Source: Comamonadaceae bacterium PBBC1 (lineage in GTDB: Bacteria > Pseudomonadota > Gammaproteobacteria > Burkholderiales > Burkholderiaceae_C). From it: a stretch of 64,000 bases of DNA. The notes under the pieces were generated by a model. It saw nothing but the letters and a program-made list of their open reading frames with translations, had not been told where the DNA came from and did not search any database. Position 1 is the stretch's first letter; each line of letters starts with the position of its first letter. A program made the position numbers and the translations under genes. Where the stretch lies: the NCBI GenBank assembly GCA_002256145.1, contig NKIP01000020.1, positions 1 through 64,000 of the forward strand, read 5' to 3'. Positions 34,943 through 44,290 of this stretch are shown in pieces.

Positions 34943-35717
34943 GGACCACCTCCTCGCCATGCCCCAAATACACCGCCTTGACTTGCGGATCGGCTGCAAT
35001 CGCTTCGGGCGTGCCTTCGGTCAGCACCGCACCGTTGACCAGCACGGTGATGCGGTCGGCAAATTCAAACACCAGGTCCATGTCGTGCTCGATCAGCAAG
35101 ACCGACACTTCGGCAGGCAGCGCCGCCACGGTTTGCAAGAGCTCTTCGCGTTCGCCCGCAGGCACACCGGCCACCGGCTCGTCGAGCAGCAGCACCTTGG
35201 GCTCGCAGGCCAGCGCAATCGCCATCTCCAGCAAGCGACGTTTGCCGTAGGCCAAATGCTCGGTGCGCTGGTGCATGACTTCGGTCAGGCGGAACAATTC
35301 AAGCAAAGCTTCGCAGCGCTCCACCACAGCGGTGTCTTGCCCCAGCTTTTGCCACCATCGCCCTCCCAAGCCCCGCTGCTGCGACACCACCATGGCCAGC
35401 GTCTGCAAAGGCGTCATGCTGGCGAACAGCTGGTTGATCTGAAAAGTGCGCACCATGCCCCGGCGCACACGCAGGTAGGGCGCGAGCTGGCTGATGTCTT
35501 GCCCCAGCAACTCAATGCGGCCCGAAGTGGGCGGCAAGACGCCGGTGAACAAATTGATGAGCGTGGTCTTGCCCGCGCCGTTGGGGCCGATGAGGGCATG
35601 GCGTGCGCCCAAGCGCAATTCAAGGTTGACGTTGTCGGTGGCGGTGATGCCGCCGAATTGTTTGACGAGGCACTGAGCCTTCAACACGACGGGGGCGTTC
35701 ATGACAGCTTGATTCAT
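34935..35717 (-). CDS. livG: Branched-chain-type ABC transporter ATP-binding protein LivG
   Basis: A 260-residue ATPase. Walker A GPNGAGKTT (about 43-51), a YGKRRLLEMAIALA signature variant in place of LSGGQ (about 154-167), Walker B VLLLDEP (about 172-178). The C-terminal AIAADPQVKAVYLG tail is typical of LivG. ATG 35717 overlaps the livM stop as ATGA; an internal ATG at 35702 is an alternative. Confidence 0.93.
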   Translation of the reverse strand: MNQAVMNAPVVLKAQCLVKQFGGITATDNVNLELRLGARHALIGPNGAGKTTLINLFTGVLPPTSGRIELLGQDISQLAPYLRVRRGMVRTFQINQLFASMTPLQTLAMVVSQQRGLGGRWWQKLGQDTAVVERCEALLELFRLTEVMHQRTEHLAYGKRRLLEMAIALACEPKVLLLDEPVAGVPAGEREELLQTVAALPAEVSVLLIEHDMDLVFEFADRITVLVNGAVLTEGTPEAIAADPQVKAVYLGHGEEVVHG

Positions 35718-36706
35718 TGCGCACCACCTTTCTGATCGGCAGCACGGCCAAACCACAGCCAAGGGCGAATCAAACGCTCACGTCCAACCATGACCAGCAC
35801 CACCAAAAACAGGCCAATCCAAAACGTCCAGTACTGCGGCGTGATGCCCGCGATCACGTCGTGCATGAGCTTGAACACCACCGCGCCGACCACCCCGCCA
35901 TAGAGCCAACCCACACCCCCGATGACCAGCATCAGCATCACGTCGGCCGAACGCTCTAAAGCAAACACATCCAGCGAAGCAAAGCCCGTGGTCTGCGCCA
36001 TCAAGGCCCCCGCAGCGCCTGCCAATGCGGCGGCCACGGTGTAGACCACGGCCAGACGGTTGTGCACCGGAATGCCAATCGCCATGGCACGCAAGGGGTT
36101 GTCCCTCACCGCCATGAGCGTGGCGCCCCAGGGCGAATTCACCCAACGCCGCGCCAGCACAAACAAAATCAGCAACACCGTCAGTGAATACCAGGCGGCG
36201 GTTTGACCGTACAAATCGAATTCAAACCGGCCCAGCACCGGGCCCATCATCACGCCCTGCAATCCGTCCGAGCCGCCCGTCAGCCAGTCCAGCTTGTTGG
36301 CCAGCTCCATCAAAATCAGCGCCATGCCCAGCGTGACCATGAGCCGCGTCAGGTCGGTGCCGCGCAAGATGGTGAGCGAGCACGCCGCGCCCAGCAGCGT
36401 GGCACAAAAGGTGCCAAACAGCAGGCCGACCACGGGGTCGGGCATCACATGCTTGGCAAACAAGGCCGAGGCATAGGCCCCAAAACCCAAAAACGCCGCA
36501 TGGCCCAGCGAGACGATGCCGGTGTAGCCCAGCACCAGATCGAGCGACACGGCAAACAAGGCGACGATGGCGACCTCGTTGACGATCAGCGCATGGCCCG
36601 GCACCAGCAGGGGCAAGGCAAACGCCACCAGCCAGACCAAAGGCTCCCAGCCGCGCATGCGGGCGGTGGATAAAAGTTGTTGACGCGCATCCATGGGTTT
36701 GTTCAT
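35714..36706 (-). CDS. livM: Branched-chain-type ABC transporter permease LivM
   Basis: A 330-residue permease with about nine or ten membrane segments and the conserved YTGIVSLGHAAFLGFGAYASA region (about 68-88) and NPLRAMAIGI cytoplasmic loop. Pairs with LivH to form the channel. Starts one base after livH ends. Confidence 0.93.
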   Translation of the reverse strand: MNKPMDARQQLLSTARMRGWEPLVWLVAFALPLLVPGHALIVNEVAIVALFAVSLDLVLGYTGIVSLGHAAFLGFGAYASALFAKHVMPDPVVGLLFGTFCATLLGAACSLTILRGTDLTRLMVTLGMALILMELANKLDWLTGGSDGLQGVMMGPVLGRFEFDLYGQTAAWYSLTVLLILFVLARRWVNSPWGATLMAVRDNPLRAMAIGIPVHNRLAVVYTVAAALAGAAGALMAQTTGFASLDVFALERSADVMLMLVIGGVGWLYGGVVGAVVFKLMHDVIAGITPQYWTFWIGLFLVVLVMVGRERLIRPWLWFGRAADQKGGAQ

Positions 36707-36707
36707 G

Positions 36708-37574
36708 TCAGCGACCTCCCTTGCGCACAAACAGCCCTTGCGGACGCCAAATCAAAATCGCGATCATCAGCGAATACACGATGAAAGAGCCGAGCTTGGG
36801 CATGTAGTACTTGCCCCCCACATCGGCAATGCCCAAAAGCAGCGCCGCCCACAGCGGCCCGGTGATCGACGAGGTACCGCCCACGGCCACCACAATCAAA
36901 AAGTACACCATGAACTTGAGCGGAAAGGTCGGGTCCAAGCCCAACACTTCAGCGCCCAGCGCCCCGCCCAAGCCGGCCAGGCCCGAGCCCACGGCAAAGG
37001 TGGCGGCAAAAATCAAATTGACGCGGATGCCCAGCCCTGCGGCCACGCGGGCATCGTCCACACTGGCGCGCAAGCGGCTGCCAAAACGGGTTTTCGCCAA
37101 GATGAATTGCAAACCCACGGTGAGCGCTGCGCACACTGCGATGATGAACAGGCGGTAGTGGCCCATGCCCAAGGCGCCGTCCCACAACTCGGTGCGGCCC
37201 CGCAGCCAATCGGGCAACTGCATGATCTGCTGCTGCGAGCCCATCAAATAGTCCACACTGGCCACCGACATGAAGGCCAAGCCGATCGAAAACAAGACCT
37301 GATCGAGGTGGGGCTTCTTGTACATGTGCCGGTACAGCGTGCGCTCCAGCACCGCCCCCAGCAAAGCCGTGGCCACAAAGGCCAGCGGCAGGCACCCCAA
37401 AAAAGGCAGCTCAAAGCGCTGCATCAGCACCACCGTGAGGTAGCCACCCGCCATGGCAAAAGCGCCATGCGCCAGGTTGATGAAATTCATCAAGCCCATG
37501 GTCACGGACAGGCCCACGGCCAAGATGAAGAGCAGCATGCCGTAGGCAATGCCGTCGAAAAGGATGGTCAGCAT
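36708..37574 (-). CDS. livH: Branched-chain-type ABC transporter permease LivH
   Basis: A 288-residue permease with about eight membrane segments; GLMNFINLAHGAFAMAGGYL (about 27-46) and the VDDARVAAGLGI loop are LivH hallmarks. ATG 37574 gives the compact MLTILFDGIAYGML start; the longer frame upstream has no membrane character. Same operon as livKMGF. Confidence 0.93.
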   Translation of the reverse strand: MLTILFDGIAYGMLLFILAVGLSVTMGLMNFINLAHGAFAMAGGYLTVVLMQRFELPFLGCLPLAFVATALLGAVLERTLYRHMYKKPHLDQVLFSIGLAFMSVASVDYLMGSQQQIMQLPDWLRGRTELWDGALGMGHYRLFIIAVCAALTVGLQFILAKTRFGSRLRASVDDARVAAGLGIRVNLIFAATFAVGSGLAGLGGALGAEVLGLDPTFPLKFMVYFLIVVAVGGTSSITGPLWAALLLGIADVGGKYYMPKLGSFIVYSLMIAILIWRPQGLFVRKGGR

Positions 37575-37635
37575 GTGATGGTCACAGATGGGTTTTGCAA
37601 AAGCGCACAGCGTGCGCTCCTGCAAGGGAAAGACC

Positions 37636-38814
37636 TTACTTGGTCTTGCCCGGATCTTTCACGTCCTTGAGGGTCGCAAATTCCTGGTTGTAAAGCTGGC
37701 CGTTCACCTTCTCCACCTTGCGGATGTAGATGTTGTGCACCACGTCGCGGGTTTGTGCGTCGATGAACATGGGGCCACGGGGGCTCTCAAACACTTGACC
37801 TTTCATCGCGTCGAGCAAAGCCTGACCGCCTGCGCCCTTGGTCGCCTTGGCCGCTTCATAAATCACGCGCATGCCGTCATAACCGCCCACGGCCATGAAG
37901 TTGGGGCGCAGGCCGTTGTTGGCTTTTTCAAAGGCTGTGACGAACTTCTTGTTGAGGGCCGAGTTGTGCGAGGCCGAGTAGTGGTGCGAGGTCACCACGC
38001 CGTTGGCCACATCGCCCATGCTGTTCAAGATGTCGTCATCGGTGATGTCACCGGTGCCGATCAGCTTGATGCCCGCCTTGTCCATGCCGCGCTCGGCAAA
38101 CTGCTTCATCAAGGCCGCACCTGCGCCCGAGGGCACAAACACATAAACCGCGTCAGGCTTCAGGTCACGCACTTTTTGCAGGAAAGGCGCGAAGTCCGGA
38201 TTGCGCATGGGCACGCGCAGGCTGTCGAGCACCTGGCCACCGTTGAACAGCAAACGGTCTTTGAAGAACTTCTCGGCATCGATGCCCGGGCCGTAGTCAG
38301 ACACCAAAGTCACCACTTTTTTGATGCCGTTGTTGGGCGCCCAATCGGCAATGGCCACGGCTGCTTGCGGCAGCGTGAAGCTGGTGCGCACGATGAAGGG
38401 CGAGGCTTGTGTGATGCTGGATGTGGCCGCGGCCATCACCACCATGGGGGTTTTGGACTGGGTGGCAATCGGGGCGGTGGCAAAGGCCAAAGGCGTCAAA
38501 CCAAAGCCCGCCAGCACGCTGACTTTTTCATTGACCACCATCTCTTGGGCCAAGCGCTTGGTCACGTCGGCCGCACTGGTGTCGTCTTTGACAATCAGCT
38601 CGACTTTTTTGCCCGCCACGGTGTCGCCGTTTTGCGCGATGTACAGGCGCGCTGCGGCTTCGATCTGCTTGCCGGTGGAGGCAAACGGACCGGTCATGGG
38701 CAAGATCAGGCCGATCTTGAATTTGTCTTGCGCCATCGCCGTGGAGGCGGTGACGGTGGCGGTCAGAGCCAGCGTGGCGCCAGCGATGGCGTTCAGGAAT
38801 TGACGTTTTTGCAT
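37636..38814 (-). CDS. livK: Branched-chain-type ABC transporter substrate-binding protein
   Basis: A 392-residue periplasmic binding protein with a signal peptide (about 1-28, TAMAQ) and the type I fold beginning FKIGLILPMTGPFASTG. Neighbouring Rieske oxygenase and GntR regulator suggest an aromatic acid as ligand, as reported for several Liv-type binding proteins in aromatic-degrading bacteria. 61 bases separate it from livH. Confidence 0.92.
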   Translation of the reverse strand: MQKRQFLNAIAGATLALTATVTASTAMAQDKFKIGLILPMTGPFASTGKQIEAAARLYIAQNGDTVAGKKVELIVKDDTSAADVTKRLAQEMVVNEKVSVLAGFGLTPLAFATAPIATQSKTPMVVMAAATSSITQASPFIVRTSFTLPQAAVAIADWAPNNGIKKVVTLVSDYGPGIDAEKFFKDRLLFNGGQVLDSLRVPMRNPDFAPFLQKVRDLKPDAVYVFVPSGAGAALMKQFAERGMDKAGIKLIGTGDITDDDILNSMGDVANGVVTSHHYSASHNSALNKKFVTAFEKANNGLRPNFMAVGGYDGMRVIYEAAKATKGAGGQALLDAMKGQVFESPRGPMFIDAQTRDVVHNIYIRKVEKVNGQLYNQEFATLKDVKDPGKTK

Positions 38815-38843
38815 GTTCAGTCTCCTCGTTAAAAAACCGTTGT

Positions 38844-39617
38844 TCAGGAAGGTCGGATCAGTTGCACACCGGGTGTGCCCGATGCCGCAGGGTCGCGCAC
38901 AGCCAGCTGCATGTTTTGCCGCGCAATGCGCGAGTGCTCGCGCATGAGGGCCTCGGCCCGACCGGCTTCACGCCGCTCGATGGCGTCGAGCACCTGGCGG
39001 TGCTGGTGCTGCGCCACCACCAGGGTGTCGCGTGCATGGGCGTCATGCACATGCACACCCACAAAACCAGAGGCCGAGGCAAAAGGCAAGCTCGAGGCCC
39101 GTTCAATTTCTCGGGCCAACACCGCACTGTCGGCCATCTCGGACAACTGTTTGTGGAACTGGCCATTGAGCTCGACGTAAGTTGAAAACGTCTCGTCGTC
39201 CAAGGCCGAGGCACGCAGCACCGCGTCAATCTGGTCCAAGCAAACCCGCGCTTGCTGGATCAAGGCAGGGCGCACACCCCGCTCGGCGGCCAGGCGGGCG
39301 GCCAAGCCTTCCAGCGTGCCGCGCAGCTCAATCGCATCGGCCACTTCGCGTTCAGAAAAAGTGCGCACCGCATAGCCACCACCGGGCAGCGGCTCCAGCA
39401 AACCCTCTTGCTTGAGGTGCATCAGCGCGGCGCGAATGGGCGTGCGAGACATGCCCAGGCGGTCCACCAAAGCCAACTCGGCAATGCGGGCACCCGAGGG
39501 CAAATCGCCCGCCAAAATCCATTCACGCAGGCGCTGCTGCGCCTTGACGGCTTGGGAGCCGCCTTCGGCGTCAGAATCCAGCAGGCGAACAGAAGATGGC
39601 GACATGGGCAGGTGCAT
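38844..39617 (-). CDS. GntR (FadR-subfamily) transcriptional regulator
   Basis: About 257 residues: winged HTH (about 25-90; IAELALVDRLGMSRTPIRAALMHLKQEGLL) and an all-helical FCD effector domain (about 105-240) with metal-ligand-like residues in FHKQL and HQQ-type positions. First gene of the livKHMGF-Rieske operon, 29 bases before livK, so it likely autoregulates the unit and senses its substrate. Start may be 39617 or 39605; neither has a strong ribosome site. Confidence 0.88.
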   Translation of the reverse strand: MHLPMSPSSVRLLDSDAEGGSQAVKAQQRLREWILAGDLPSGARIAELALVDRLGMSRTPIRAALMHLKQEGLLEPLPGGGYAVRTFSEREVADAIELRGTLEGLAARLAAERGVRPALIQQARVCLDQIDAVLRASALDDETFSTYVELNGQFHKQLSEMADSAVLAREIERASSLPFASASGFVGVHVHDAHARDTLVVAQHQHRQVLDAIERREAGRAEALMREHSRIARQNMQLAVRDPAASGTPGVQLIRPS

Positions 39618-39651
39618 TAAAAAACGAATTAAACCACTGGCACCCCTTGCC

Positions 39652-39724
39652 TTGTATACAGAAAACCCTGAAAACACCGATATTTGCTCAAGTTTTAGGC
39701 AATTTCTGGATATCCTGTATCCAA
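39652..39724. promoter_or_regulatory. Promoter region with GntR-type half-sites
   Basis: A perfect TGTATACA palindrome (39653-39660) lies 36 bases before the GntR start, and a second CTGTAT element (39715-39720) lies near the opposite side. FadR/VanR-type regulators bind TGTATACA-like sites. The region is AT-rich relative to its surroundings and also serves the divergent hypothetical/chromate gene pair. Confidence 0.45.
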
Positions 39725-39778
39725 TGAGACAAACCCAAGCCCGCTGCGACAATCTCCGCATTGAAAGAAAAACACGTC

Positions 39779-40144
39779 ATGAACTTGGAATTTCTGGAAT
39801 TTGACTGCAGCGAAGACTCCGAAGGCGTGGTCTGCTGGGATGCCCTGGCCCAACCCGCGGCCCGTCACACCCCGGCCTTGCTGCACGAAGTGACGCGGCT
39901 GCTGGCTTGGGCTCATCGCTTTGGCCCACAAGCCCCCGGCCCGCTGGAAGACGGGGCGGATTGGGACTTTGATCTGCACATCCGCAGGGCCCACGCGCCT
40001 GTGTCCGCCCATTGGGACAGCACACAACAAAAGCTGGACCTGTCACCCACACCGTCGACCGATGACGTCATCACCCTGAGCCTGAGCATCAGCGGCACCC
40101 CGGCATTTGCCCAAGCCTTTCGCGATGGCTGGAACGCCCCATGA
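39779..40144 (+). CDS. Hypothetical protein upstream of chrA
   Basis: A 121-residue acidic protein with no signal peptide, membrane segment or motif that I recognise. ATG 39779 is chosen over a TTG six codons upstream. Its stop overlaps the chromate transporter start as ATGA, so the two are co-translated; it may be an accessory protein or simply a co-located gene. Confidence 0.65.
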   Translation: MNLEFLEFDCSEDSEGVVCWDALAQPAARHTPALLHEVTRLLAWAHRFGPQAPGPLEDGADWDFDLHIRRAHAPVSAHWDSTQQKLDLSPTPSTDDVITLSLSISGTPAFAQAFRDGWNAP

Positions 40145-41481
40145 CCAAGGCCCCTGACACCGCCCTAAGCCCTGCGCCGGTCAGCTTTGTGCAGGCCCTC
40201 AAATTTTGGCTGTGGCTGGGCTGTGTCAGCTTTGGTGGTCCTGCAGGGCAAATCGCGCTGATGCACGAAGAACTGGTGGTGCGCCGCCGCTGGATTTCTG
40301 AAAAGCGCTACCTGCACGCCCTGCATTACTGCATGCTGCTGCCCGGCCCAGAAGCCCAACAACTGGCCACCTACACCGGCTGGCTGATGCACGGTACGCG
40401 CGGCGGCATCGCGGCGGGGGCTTTGTTTGTGCTGCCCAGTCTGGTGCTGTTGATCGTGCTCAGTTGGGCCTACACCGTCTGGGGTCAACACCCCTGGGGG
40501 CAGGCGCTGCTGTGGGGCCTCAAGCCTGCAGTGACAGCACTGGTGCTGCAGGCCGCCCACCGCATGGCCAAGCGCACGCTGAAAGACCGCTGGCTGTGGA
40601 TGCTGGCCGCTTTGTCTTTGTTGGGCACCCTGTGGGGCGTGCCCTTTCCGGTGATCATTGTTGGCGCGGCGGCCATGGGGTTTTACAGGGCTCGCCATCG
40701 GCTTGACATGCCCACCCTCACCCCACCCCCGAGCGCCGACACGGCGTCCACCCACTCAGCGGCTTGGCTTGATGACCATTCAGAACAAGGCCAACACACG
40801 CACCACAGCCCGAAACGCTTGTGGCGTGCTCTGGCTGTGGGACTGGGCTTGTGGGCACTCAGTTGGGGACTGATCGCCTGGTTGTTCGGCATGGGCCACA
40901 CCTTGACGCAAATGGGTGGTTTTTTCACGCAATCGGCCCTGCTGACTTTTGGTGGGGCTTATGCGGTCTTGCCCTTTGTCACACAAGCGGCGGTGGTGCA
41001 GTACGGCTGGCTCACGGCCGCGCAAATGATGGATGGTCTGGCACTGGGTGAGACCACACCCGGGCCACTGATCATGGTGGTGGCCTTTGTTGGTTTTTTG
41101 GGTGGGCACAGCCAGGCCTTGCTCGGCCATCCCGTGCTGGGTGGCGTTGTGGCGGCCTGCGTGGTGACCTGGTTCACTTTTCTGCCCTCCTTTGTGTTCA
41201 TTTTGGCAGGTGGGCCACTGGTTGAATCGACGCGGCACATGCCCTCACTGACCGGCCCTTTGCAAGCCATCACGGCCGCCGTGATCGGCGTCATCTTGCA
41301 CCTGGCGGGGGTGTTCGCGCATCACACGTGGTGGCCCGGAGGTTGGCAAACCTGGCCCGACCTGAGTGCCATGGCGCTGACGGTCGTCGCCATCTGGGCC
41401 TTGGTCTGGAAGGGGGTTGGCGTGGTGCGCGTGCTCAGCCTCTGTGGGGTGCTGGGCTTGCTGCGGCACGCCCTGTTGTGA
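40141..41481 (+). CDS. chrA: Chromate transporter ChrA
   Basis: A 446-residue CHR-family protein with two homologous halves. The first half carries FGGPAGQIALMHEELV (about 32-47), the second FGGAYAVLPFV (about 277-287) and EFLDGL-like AQMMDGLALGETTPGPLIM. About ten membrane segments; the halves are joined by a hydrophilic His-rich linker (about 195-225). Exports chromate, with relatives of unknown anion specificity. Confidence 0.93.
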   Translation: MTKAPDTALSPAPVSFVQALKFWLWLGCVSFGGPAGQIALMHEELVVRRRWISEKRYLHALHYCMLLPGPEAQQLATYTGWLMHGTRGGIAAGALFVLPSLVLLIVLSWAYTVWGQHPWGQALLWGLKPAVTALVLQAAHRMAKRTLKDRWLWMLAALSLLGTLWGVPFPVIIVGAAAMGFYRARHRLDMPTLTPPPSADTASTHSAAWLDDHSEQGQHTHHSPKRLWRALAVGLGLWALSWGLIAWLFGMGHTLTQMGGFFTQSALLTFGGAYAVLPFVTQAAVVQYGWLTAAQMMDGLALGETTPGPLIMVVAFVGFLGGHSQALLGHPVLGGVVAACVVTWFTFLPSFVFILAGGPLVESTRHMPSLTGPLQAITAAVIGVILHLAGVFAHHTWWPGGWQTWPDLSAMALTVVAIWALVWKGVGVVRVLSLCGVLGLLRHALL

Positions 41482-41493
41482 TGCGGCACAACA
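41474..41493 (+). terminator. Weak hairpin at the end of chrA
   Basis: TGTTGTG and CACAACA pair perfectly around a 6-base loop, spanning the chrA stop codon. No T-tract follows, so termination is uncertain. Confidence 0.3.
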
Positions 41494-41571
41494 AGTCACG
41501 CATGGCGCTTGAAGTGCTGGACCCTGGCTTGACAGCCTGAGACAATGTGCACCTTGACTTCGGGTTATTTC

Positions 41572-42708
41572 ATGGCATCCAACACCACATCCACATCTTC
41601 GTCATTTGCCCCCTTGCAAAACGACACCTTCCTTCGCGCTTGCCTGCGCCAGGCCACCGACCACACCCCCGTCTGGCTCATGCGCCAAGCCGGCCGCTAT
41701 TTGCCCGAGTACTGCGCCACCCGCGCCAAGGCCGGCAGCTTCATGGGCCTGGCCACCAACGTCGACTACGCCACCGAAGTCACGCTCCAGCCACTCGATC
41801 GTTACCCGCTCGACGCCTCCATCTTGTTCAGCGACATCCTCACCGTGCCCGACGCCATGGGCTTGGGCCTGTCCTTTGCCCAAGGCGAAGGCCCACGCTT
41901 TGCCAAGAATGTGCGCAACGAAGCGGCCGTGGCCGAGTTGGCCGTGCCCGACATGAACAAGCTGCGCTACGTGTTCGACGCGGTCACATCCATTCGCAAA
42001 GCGCTCAACGGTCGCGTACCGCTGATCGGTTTTTCCGGCAGCCCCTGGACGCTGGCTTGCTACATGGTCGAAGGCGCGGGCTCTGACGACTACCGCCATG
42101 TGAAGACCCTGATGTACAGCCGCCCTGACCTGATGCACCGCATTCTGGAAATCAACGCCGATGCCGTGGCCCTGTACCTGAACACCCAGATCGAAGCCGG
42201 TGCCCAAGCGGCCATGATTTTTGACAGCTGGGGCGGCGTGTTGGCCGATGGGGCCTTCCAGCAGTTCAGCCTGGCCTACACGGCCCGCGTGCTGAGCCAA
42301 TTGAAGACCGAGCACAACGGCCAGCGCATCCCCAGCATCGTCTTCACCAAAGGCGGCGGCTTGTGGTTGCCCGAGATGGCGGGCCTGAACTGCGACGTGC
42401 TGGGTCTGGACTGGACCATGAACCTGGGCCGTGCCCGTGCCTTGGTGGGCGGCGAAGTCGGTGGCCCCGGCAAAGCGCTGCAAGGCAACATCGACCCCAA
42501 CATCCTGTTTGCGCCCCCCGCGCAGATCGCCACCGAGGTGCACCGCGTGCTGGACAGCTTTGGCACGCCGCACACCGACACCACCCAAACCGGCCCCACC
42601 CACATTTTCAACCTGGGCCACGGCATCAGCCAGTACACCCCGCCCGAGCATGTGACGGCGCTGGTGGAGGCGGTGCACAGCCATTCGCGGAAACTGCGGC
42701 AAGGCTGA
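41572..42708 (+). CDS. hemE: Uroporphyrinogen decarboxylase
   Basis: Removes four carboxyl groups from uroporphyrinogen III to give coproporphyrinogen III, feeding both heme and bacteriochlorophyll. 378 residues from ATG 41572. The [10 protein letters not shown] signature (about 37-46) and [11 protein letters not shown] (about 82-92; metal-free active-site aspartate) are intact, with [10 protein letters not shown] later. An upstream ATG at 41545 would add nine residues. No PpsR-type box was seen before it. Confidence 0.96.
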   Translation: MASNTTSTSSSFAPLQNDTFLRACLRQATDHTPVWLMRQAGRYLPEYCATRAKAGSFMGLATNVDYATEVTLQPLDRYPLDASILFSDILTVPDAMGLGLSFAQGEGPRFAKNVRNEAAVAELAVPDMNKLRYVFDAVTSIRKALNGRVPLIGFSGSPWTLACYMVEGAGSDDYRHVKTLMYSRPDLMHRILEINADAVALYLNTQIEAGAQAAMIFDSWGGVLADGAFQQFSLAYTARVLSQLKTEHNGQRIPSIVFTKGGGLWLPEMAGLNCDVLGLDWTMNLGRARALVGGEVGGPGKALQGNIDPNILFAPPAQIATEVHRVLDSFGTPHTDTTQTGPTHIFNLGHGISQYTPPEHVTALVEAVHSHSRKLRQG

Positions 42709-42719
42709 GTCACGGCTTT

Positions 42720-42839
42720 TCAGGGGGGCGGCCAAAGTGCCTGCGCGATGATGAAAATCGCCGGGCCCTCAAAACCCACGCTGAGGTCGGCCCATTTCTC
42801 CTTGTCAAAACGCCTGCTCAACGCGCAAGCACAGAGCAT
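42720..42839 (-). CDS. Possible small protein after the Crp/Fnr gene
   Basis: A 39-residue frame (MLCACALSRRF...IIAQALWPPP) starting 5 bases after the Crp/Fnr stop on the same strand. It is not recognised. It may be a genuine small downstream protein, or a remnant of a larger gene in the hemE/Crp gap. Confidence 0.25.
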   Translation of the reverse strand: MLCACALSRRFDKEKWADLSVGFEGPAIFIIAQALWPPP

Positions 42840-42844
42840 GCAGT

Positions 42845-43477
42845 TCAAGGAAACGGACTCTTTGTGTTCAAACACAATCGATCTGGCTCGCGCAGCACCA
42901 GGCCCGCTGCCGCCATGTCGGCCAAGGCGCGGTAGAGCGCTTCGTGGCTCACACCCAATTCAGCAGCCAACGATTTGTAGCCCGCCGTAACGGAGCAGCA
43001 ACCACCCGTGCCTTCGGTCTCCAGCCAGTGCAAGAGACGCGCTTGGACGCCCTTGAGGTTCAGGCGTTCGCACTGCAGACGCAAGCGGCGCACCTCTTGG
43101 TTGAGCATGGCGATCCAGCGCAAAGCAAAGGCTGCGTCGTCGGTCAGTGCTTGCAAGAGCGCGGGCATGGGGACACAGGTGATGCGCGCATCCACCACCA
43201 CCACGGCGTCACAGTGGTAATGAGGGGACTGCAAGCTGGCCTCGCTGACAAAGCCTTGGTGGGTGCGCTGCAAAACCACGCTGGTGCCGTTGGCCGCAGC
43301 GCGCTCGAGCACCACTTGGCCCGTGTGCACCCAAAACAAATGGCGCGGACGCTGGCCTTTGGCAAACAAACGCTCGCCTTTGCGCATCCGTCGCAGCTCG
43401 CAATCGTCCACGATGGCGGGCGGCAAAAGGGCCAGCAGACGCGGGTCGGCAGGCATATCGGTGGCTGAGTTGTTCAT
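42845..43477 (-). CDS. Crp/Fnr-family transcriptional regulator
   Basis: A 210-residue regulator: cyclic-nucleotide-like beta-roll (about 20-125; GERLFAKGQRPRHLFWVHTGQVVLER) and a C-terminal winged HTH (about 160-205; YKSLAAELGVSHEALYRALADMAAAGLV). The N-terminal cysteine set of true FNR is absent, so it does not look like an oxygen-sensing Fe-S form. A palindrome overlaps its start codon, suggesting autoregulation. Divergent from DUF4395 and HMA genes. Confidence 0.88.
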   Translation of the reverse strand: MNNSATDMPADPRLLALLPPAIVDDCELRRMRKGERLFAKGQRPRHLFWVHTGQVVLERAAANGTSVVLQRTHQGFVSEASLQSPHYHCDAVVVVDARITCVPMPALLQALTDDAAFALRWIAMLNQEVRRLRLQCERLNLKGVQARLLHWLETEGTGGCCSVTAGYKSLAAELGVSHEALYRALADMAAAGLVLREPDRLCLNTKSPFP

Positions 43478-43492
43478 GTGATTCAAATCATA
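43477..43492. promoter_or_regulatory. Crp/Fnr-type palindrome in the divergent region
   Basis: TGATT-CA-AATCA at 43479-43490, extended to ATGTGATT/AATCATAT with one mismatch. It touches the Crp/Fnr start codon and is 34 bases before the DUF4395 gene, so bound protein could block the regulator's own translation start or transcription. Confidence 0.45.
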
Positions 43493-43525
43493 TGAGAAAT
43501 CACCGCCGCACCCCATACTGGTGGT

Positions 43526-44245
43526 ATGACAACGCCCTTCTTTGCATTTGGCCAAACCCTGCCGGACTACAAGGTGCCTGTGTTCAACGAACGCGCGGTG
43601 CGTGCAAGTGCCGGCATTTTGTTTTTGTTGGCCTTCGCCGCCTTTGCGCAAGCCTTGCTTTTGGGGCAATTCAAAGCCACACAGGTTTTTGTGGTGGCCT
43701 TTGTGATCGAGTTCAGTATTCGCCTGTTCGTCAACCCGCGCTGGGCACCGGCCATGATCGTGGGCCAATGGGTCGTGCGCGGCCAAGAGCCCGAATACGT
43801 GGGCGCGCCCCAAAAGCGGTTTGCCTGGGGTATCGGATGGGCTCTGGGCCTGTGGATGCTGTATTTGCTGGTGATTGAGCGCAGCATCGGGCCTCTGAAC
43901 ATGTTGGTGTGCGGCACCTGTTTGTTGTTGATGTTTTTTGAAACCGCATTCGGCATTTGCATCGGCTGCAAATTGCACGACTGGTTGCGCCCAGCTCAAG
44001 CCCAACTGTGCCCCGGCGGCACCTGTCGCTACACAGCACCGGTCGGTGCGGGAGGGCATTGGGGTCAGGGCTTGCTGCTCTTGGGGTTTGCAGCGGTGAT
44101 GGTGGTTGTGGCGGGTTGGGTCTCACAGGGCCCCGAGCTGCGCGGCATGCACCACCCTGCGGTGCAAGTGCCCTCCACCCACCCCAAGGCCAGCGAAGAA
44201 GAGCGCTGCAAGGTGCCCGATTTTGCAAAGGCCATGGGCCACTAA
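43526..44245 (+). CDS. DUF4395 membrane protein
   Basis: A 239-residue protein with about four membrane segments (roughly 27-45, 50-68, 100-120, 124-145) followed by a cysteine-containing segment (CIGCKLHDW and CPGGTC) and one more membrane helix (about 187-207). The DUF4395 family is often found with thioredoxin-like or sulfur/redox genes, but its function is unknown. A metal-binding HMA gene follows by 45 bases. Confidence 0.8.
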   Translation: MTTPFFAFGQTLPDYKVPVFNERAVRASAGILFLLAFAAFAQALLLGQFKATQVFVVAFVIEFSIRLFVNPRWAPAMIVGQWVVRGQEPEYVGAPQKRFAWGIGWALGLWMLYLLVIERSIGPLNMLVCGTCLLLMFFETAFGICIGCKLHDWLRPAQAQLCPGGTCRYTAPVGAGGHWGQGLLLLGFAAVMVVVAGWVSQGPELRGMHHPAVQVPSTHPKASEEERCKVPDFAKAMGH

Positions 44246-44290
44246 ACCATTTGGAAACAACACAACGGCTGTCTTTGAAAGGACCTTCCC

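Noticed and set aside
41529-41571. PpsR motif or strong promoter before hemE
   Set aside because: TTGACA is present, but there is no convincing -10 at 16-18 bases and no TGT-N12-ACA.
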